Below are positions 60,627 to 64,000 of a DNA stretch of 64,000 bases, piece after piece. The DNA lies in assembly GCA_034509735.1 (NCBI GenBank), contig JACGWO010000007.1, forward strand, positions 496,001 through 560,000. The letters are read 5' to 3'. This DNA comes from Sesamum alatum. Taxonomy: Eukaryota > Streptophyta > Magnoliopsida > Lamiales > Pedaliaceae. Every line of letters begins with the position of its first letter. Position 1 is the stretch's first letter. Made by a program: the position numbers and the translations under genes. The notes beneath the pieces are model-generated. The model did no database searches and was not told the DNA's origin. It saw nothing but the letters and a program-made list of their open reading frames with translations.

Positions 60627-61444
60627 ATAATATTCTTGAAAACAAAAAGGAAATAAATATATAAAATGCTTGTTCAATTAAGCCAGCCCAACCATACTGA
60701 CGGCCCATAATGCACCTCAGTATACGGGCTATCCAACATTCATTGAAAATTAGTAAATTACAGTCTCCAATTCAATTGTAAGCCCACTTTATTAAGCCCG
60801 GTCCATAAATGATTGAATTTTGCTAATTATAAAGTTTTCTTATACATGCTTTCATATATTGAAGTGGGAATTTTTTTATTGAAATTGTGTGTCTTTTCAT
60901 TTAATTTCATAAAAAAAAGGTATGGATATATTTTAATTTGAGATGGAAATCATCTCAATAATTTTAAAATATGTGACGGAATATAAGATAAAATTGTAAT
61001 AAATAGTTAATGTGATGAGGAACAAAATAAAAATTAATTAGTTAAAGTTCACATGTTATATATTCAAATACATTTAACTTACTCTTCACTATTTAATGTT
61101 TTCACATTAACTTTTATATATTTTTTTAAAGAAATAAAAAAGAAGAAAACTTTTAAAAAAAATTTAATAATGAAAACTTTGAAGAACTATGCATTTATTG
61201 ACAAAATTCTTGAATTCATTTCATTTAATAACTTCCTTTAACGGGAAGAGAAAAACAAATTCATTTCAACACAATTACACACTGAAAACAAATATGCAAA
61301 TATGGTCCCTGCACTTCTCACTTATGCTAAAAGGGACCCCCAAACTTTGCCTTCTATTTCCACAAAGGTCTAGGCCGTACAGCTAATGCTATACCTGAAA
61401 CCACCCCAAAACTTTCTCTAATTGCAAAAACACCCCCTTAGGAA
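60627..61444. other. Intergenic DNA and NHL gene downstream flank
   Basis: AT-rich. Near 60680-60800 there are several GCCCA motifs (cagcccaacc, acggcccata, aagcccactt) without an adjacent gene. The end is the 3' flank of the NHL gene. Confidence 0.35.
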
Positions 61445-62245
61445 CTAAAACGTCCATTTCAAGATCTTAGTTCTGAGGTCAACTTCACACTTTGCAGTAG
61501 AAGTGTTGGCTACTGCTGGAATTACCCTTTTGCCCTTGGGCACCGCCCCGTGAATTCCATCACACTTCACTCTGATTCCAATCTTCTTCATCTTCATCTT
61601 CTCCATCTTCACTCCCACCGTCGTATCCATCAGAATTCTCATGGGCAACCCGTTTTTCCTCTTCAGATCCGAATTCAGTGACTTGACGGCGTCAGCATCC
61701 AGGAGCTGGGAGTTCAGCGCCATTGCAGTGTGAATGACGGAGATGGTGTCCGGTGAGCTGGTGAAGTTTGAGAAAGAACCGTTTGATAAGTTGACGGAGT
61801 TTGATAGGACGGTGATGGAAATGGGGTCGTAGAAAAATGTGATCTTGTTGTTGGGGTTCTTGGCGGAGAGAGTGAGGTTGATTTTGGTGGTGAGGTGGGT
61901 GGTGTCGTCGGAGGGGGTGGTGGTGAGGTTGAAAGATGAGATTTTGACGGAGGTGACGGAGAATGTGGGGCGGCGGGGTTGGTAGAGCACGTAGAAGGCG
62001 GCGGAGGCGATGGCGGCGAGGAGGAGGATCGCGATGAGGAGGAGGATGGACCAGAAGCAGGTGAGGCAGAAGCAGCGGCGGCAGCTGAAGTCGCGGTGCT
62101 TCTGTCGGTGGCTGTAGGCGCCGGGGGTGGGGTTGTAGAGGTGGGTTTTGGTTGAGGGTGGTACTGGTTTGGCTATGGGCGGCGCTGCAGCGGCGGCAGC
62201 CGGGGTGGCATTTTGCTTGGTTGTTGGGTGAACTTTGTCAGCCAT
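61445..62245 (-). CDS. LEA2/NDR1-HIN1-like (NHL) membrane protein
   Basis: 266 residues, intronless. A Pro/Ala/Thr-rich cytosolic N-terminus (1-50) and a Cys-rich stretch (SCRRCFCLTC, 54-63) lead into one membrane helix about 64-87 (FWSILLLIAILLLAAIASAA). The LEA2 domain follows, with VTSVKISSFNLTT, the NPNNKI motif (LSAKNPNNKITFFYD) and a C-terminal KCDGIHGAV. The group is induced by pathogens or stress and sits at the plasma membrane. Several N-glycosylation sites (NLT, NLS, NGS, NFT). Start set at 62245 (MADKVH); an in-frame ATG at 62338 would prepend a hydrophobic 31-residue stretch and is more likely leader. Exact NHL member not assigned. Confidence 0.88.
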   Translation of the reverse strand: MADKVHPTTKQNATPAAAAAAPPIAKPVPPSTKTHLYNPTPGAYSHRQKHRDFSCRRCFCLTCFWSILLLIAILLLAAIASAAFYVLYQPRRPTFSVTSVKISSFNLTTTPSDDTTHLTTKINLTLSAKNPNNKITFFYDPISITVLSNSVNLSNGSFSNFTSSPDTISVIHTAMALNSQLLDADAVKSLNSDLKRKNGLPMRILMDTTVGVKMEKMKMKKIGIRVKCDGIHGAVPKGKRVIPAVANTSTAKCEVDLRTKILKWTF

Positions 62246-62518
62246 CTTCAAGAATGTGGTACAAAAGAAAAAGAAAACTAGGATCAAAGAGAAGAAAATC
62301 AAAGAACAAAGGACTAAAGATGTTACTGCAGAATTCAAAGGATAAAGAAAGAGCTTTTCCTAGTGTGTGTACTGTGTTTTTTTTTTTCGTGTGTGGGAGA
62401 GAATAGAATAAAAATTGAAGAGGAAAGGGAAGAGTCTTAAAACAACAAGGAATACTCCCAGTGTGTGTACTGTGTGTTTCTTGCAAATTCTTGGCTGGCC
62501 TGAGAATGCAGCTGAGTA

Positions 62519-62680
62519 CCCGACTCGGTTAAATTTGAATCAATTATATGACAAGTACGATATATTTATCGTGTGATTGACGTACAGTTCAAAAAAAATG
62601 ATTAATCATATAATAAGTATATTAGACTTGTCCTATGATTCGTTTGGTTCAGTTAAACCTGATCCGAATAAAAAAAATTC
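62519..62680. repeat. Palindromic MITE, family P
   Basis: Opens cccgactcggttaaatttga, centre gtacagttcaaaaaaaatga, arm tcgtttggttcagttaaacc, ends gatccgaataaaaaaaattc. Close in layout to 13223. Confidence 0.65.
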
Positions 62681-63259
62681 ATGATCTTTCTCGTAATATG
62701 AGGTGGAAAGATGTTGAGGTCCGATTTGATTTTATATTTTAAATTTTATTGAATCTTGTATTTTATTTGACATGTGTACACGACGCATATAAAATATTTT
62801 ATTAAAATAAAATACATAATATATATATATATATATAAATTACTTATAAAATGCAACATAATTTGAAATAGAAAATTTAATACAAACTATAATTTGACAA
62901 CTAAACAAAATCCAAATGGAGCCTTCTTGTTTGGCTATTGGCCACCAAGAATCCATGGATCAAAATATGCACCAATCCTAGATCATAATTTATTTATTTT
63001 AAATTTCATTGTAAATTTTTTTAATAATATTTCAGATATATATATTATGTTTATATTTGAATAAAATGTATGACAAAATATTTATATATATTAAATAAAA
63101 ATAAAGTACAGATACATTTTGAAATAAAAATGATGAAATTATTAAATAATCCTAATTAATTTGTTAAAAACTTGAAAACACAGACGCACCGACAACTCGC
63201 GGTGTGCATTATGGAAAGTAGTAACTAGTACAGTTATGACAGGTAGGTAAGTAAGTAAC

Positions 63260-63412
63260 GAGAATTTTAATTCGAATCGTGTTTGGTGAAATTCAAATTA
63301 ATTATATAATAAATTTGATAAATAAAATGATTAATTATATAATAAATATAATATATATTTATTATGTAATTGATTTGATTCGATTAAATTTAATTTAGAG
63401 AATAATTTTTTG
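63260..63412. repeat. Palindromic MITE, family P
   Basis: Opens gagaattttaattcgaatcg, arm ttcaaattaattatataata, complementary arm ttgatttgattcgattaaat, ends agagaataattttttg. More AT-rich than other copies. Confidence 0.6.
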
Positions 63413-64000
63413 TAATATTAAATGAGTAATGGAGTGATGGCTCATTAGTGTGTGTTGGCGCTAACTTAGCTGCAAAGTCAAATATTAATTAGGCTTAAAC
63501 AAGTCATTATTAAGTATTAATTAGGAGGTTAATTCTGCACTCGTGCCCATTGTCACCGACACAGACAAATACCTCGTACTTCGTGCACACTCCATTAGCT
63601 GGTACAAGTGGATTCGCGACTGAAAATTTATCGTACGGGTTTATAAAATATTTAATTATGAGAATTAAATCCTAACATAGATTTTATATTTTTTTTCAAG
63701 TGAATGTAAAAATTATCAAAATTTTGGATCATATTGTGTTAGTGGTATATTATATTGATGTGATGTGATTTAAATAATATGATATTTTTAAACTCGATTC
63801 GCACAAGAGATATAATTTAAGGGTATGTTTAATTTTAAATATTTCAAATTCATAATAATAAATTATTTCAATTTGATGGAGTGGAATTGTGGAAGCATTG
63901 AAATTTGAAACAAAATTGAAGAACTCGTTTTTCAATGTAAAATAACTTAAAATTTATAAATAACATATGAGGATTAAATAAAAACTACAAAAAATAAAAA

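Larger units (their letters stand above)
62246..64000. other. NHL upstream flank and AT-rich DNA with two family P MITEs
   Basis: Beyond the leader the sequence is AT-rich. Family P palindromes lie at 62519-62680 and 63260-63412. TA-dinucleotide run near 62820. No gene up to the window end. Confidence 0.4.

Overview
This is plant nuclear DNA, most likely from a eudicot. The evidence is AT-rich intergenic DNA, many short GT-AG introns, plant-only families (DUF3511, CC-type glutaredoxin, LOG, LEA2/NHL, SQD1, sphingolipid delta-8 desaturase) and many small plant-type transposons. The gene complement would fit an asterid such as a Lamiales species, but that is a guess. There is no operon structure; each gene has its own flanks. 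Exon models below were built by hand from splice sites and family conservation, and every multi-exon model sums to a whole number of codons.

Layout: DUF3511 protein (808-1185, +); a region of uncertain coding potential (2263-3124); CLP1 RNA 5'-kinase-like mRNA cleavage factor (4355-7947, -, 10 exons); a cluster of nested MITEs (8965-10385); cytokinin-activating LOG enzyme (11091-12693, -, 7 exons); an unrecognised two-exon plant protein (16659-17372, +); two PMEI-domain genes in tandem (19447-19998 and 21093-21671, +) among nested elements; a relic hAT transposon (21852-23045); mitochondrial CoA-carrier-like gene (25138-27666, +, 7 exons); class A heat stress factor (27982-29859, -, 2 exons) with heat shock elements upstream; about 6.7 kb of repeat-rich AT DNA; CC-type glutaredoxin (36632-37075, +); about 3.6 kb gene-poor; PM-ANT1-like adenine nucleotide carrier (40700-43806, -, 2 exons); mitochondrial FTSH4-type protease (47105-51997, +, 7 exons), convergent with chloroplast SQD1 (52631-54251, -, 2 exons); sphingolipid delta-8 desaturase broken by one in-frame stop (57535-58878, +); LEA2/NHL membrane protein (61445-62245, -).

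The genes do not form one pathway. Loose themes are organelle lipid and protein maintenance (SQD1, FTSH4, CoA carrier), stress response (HSF, glutaredoxin, NHL) and cell-wall or invertase inhibition (PMEI pair). I found no convincing new biological system. The most notable items are: the single nonsense codon in an otherwise intact desaturase; a three-layer nest CACTA-MITE / MULE-type MITE / CACTA-MITE at 18391-19225 with target duplications for the inner two layers; several MULE-type MITE insertions with exact 9-bp target duplications; an hAT relic inside a smaller palindromic element; a tRNA-derived SINE family; a PMEI paralogue that has lost the first conserved cysteine; and a perfect heat shock element upstream of the HSF gene.
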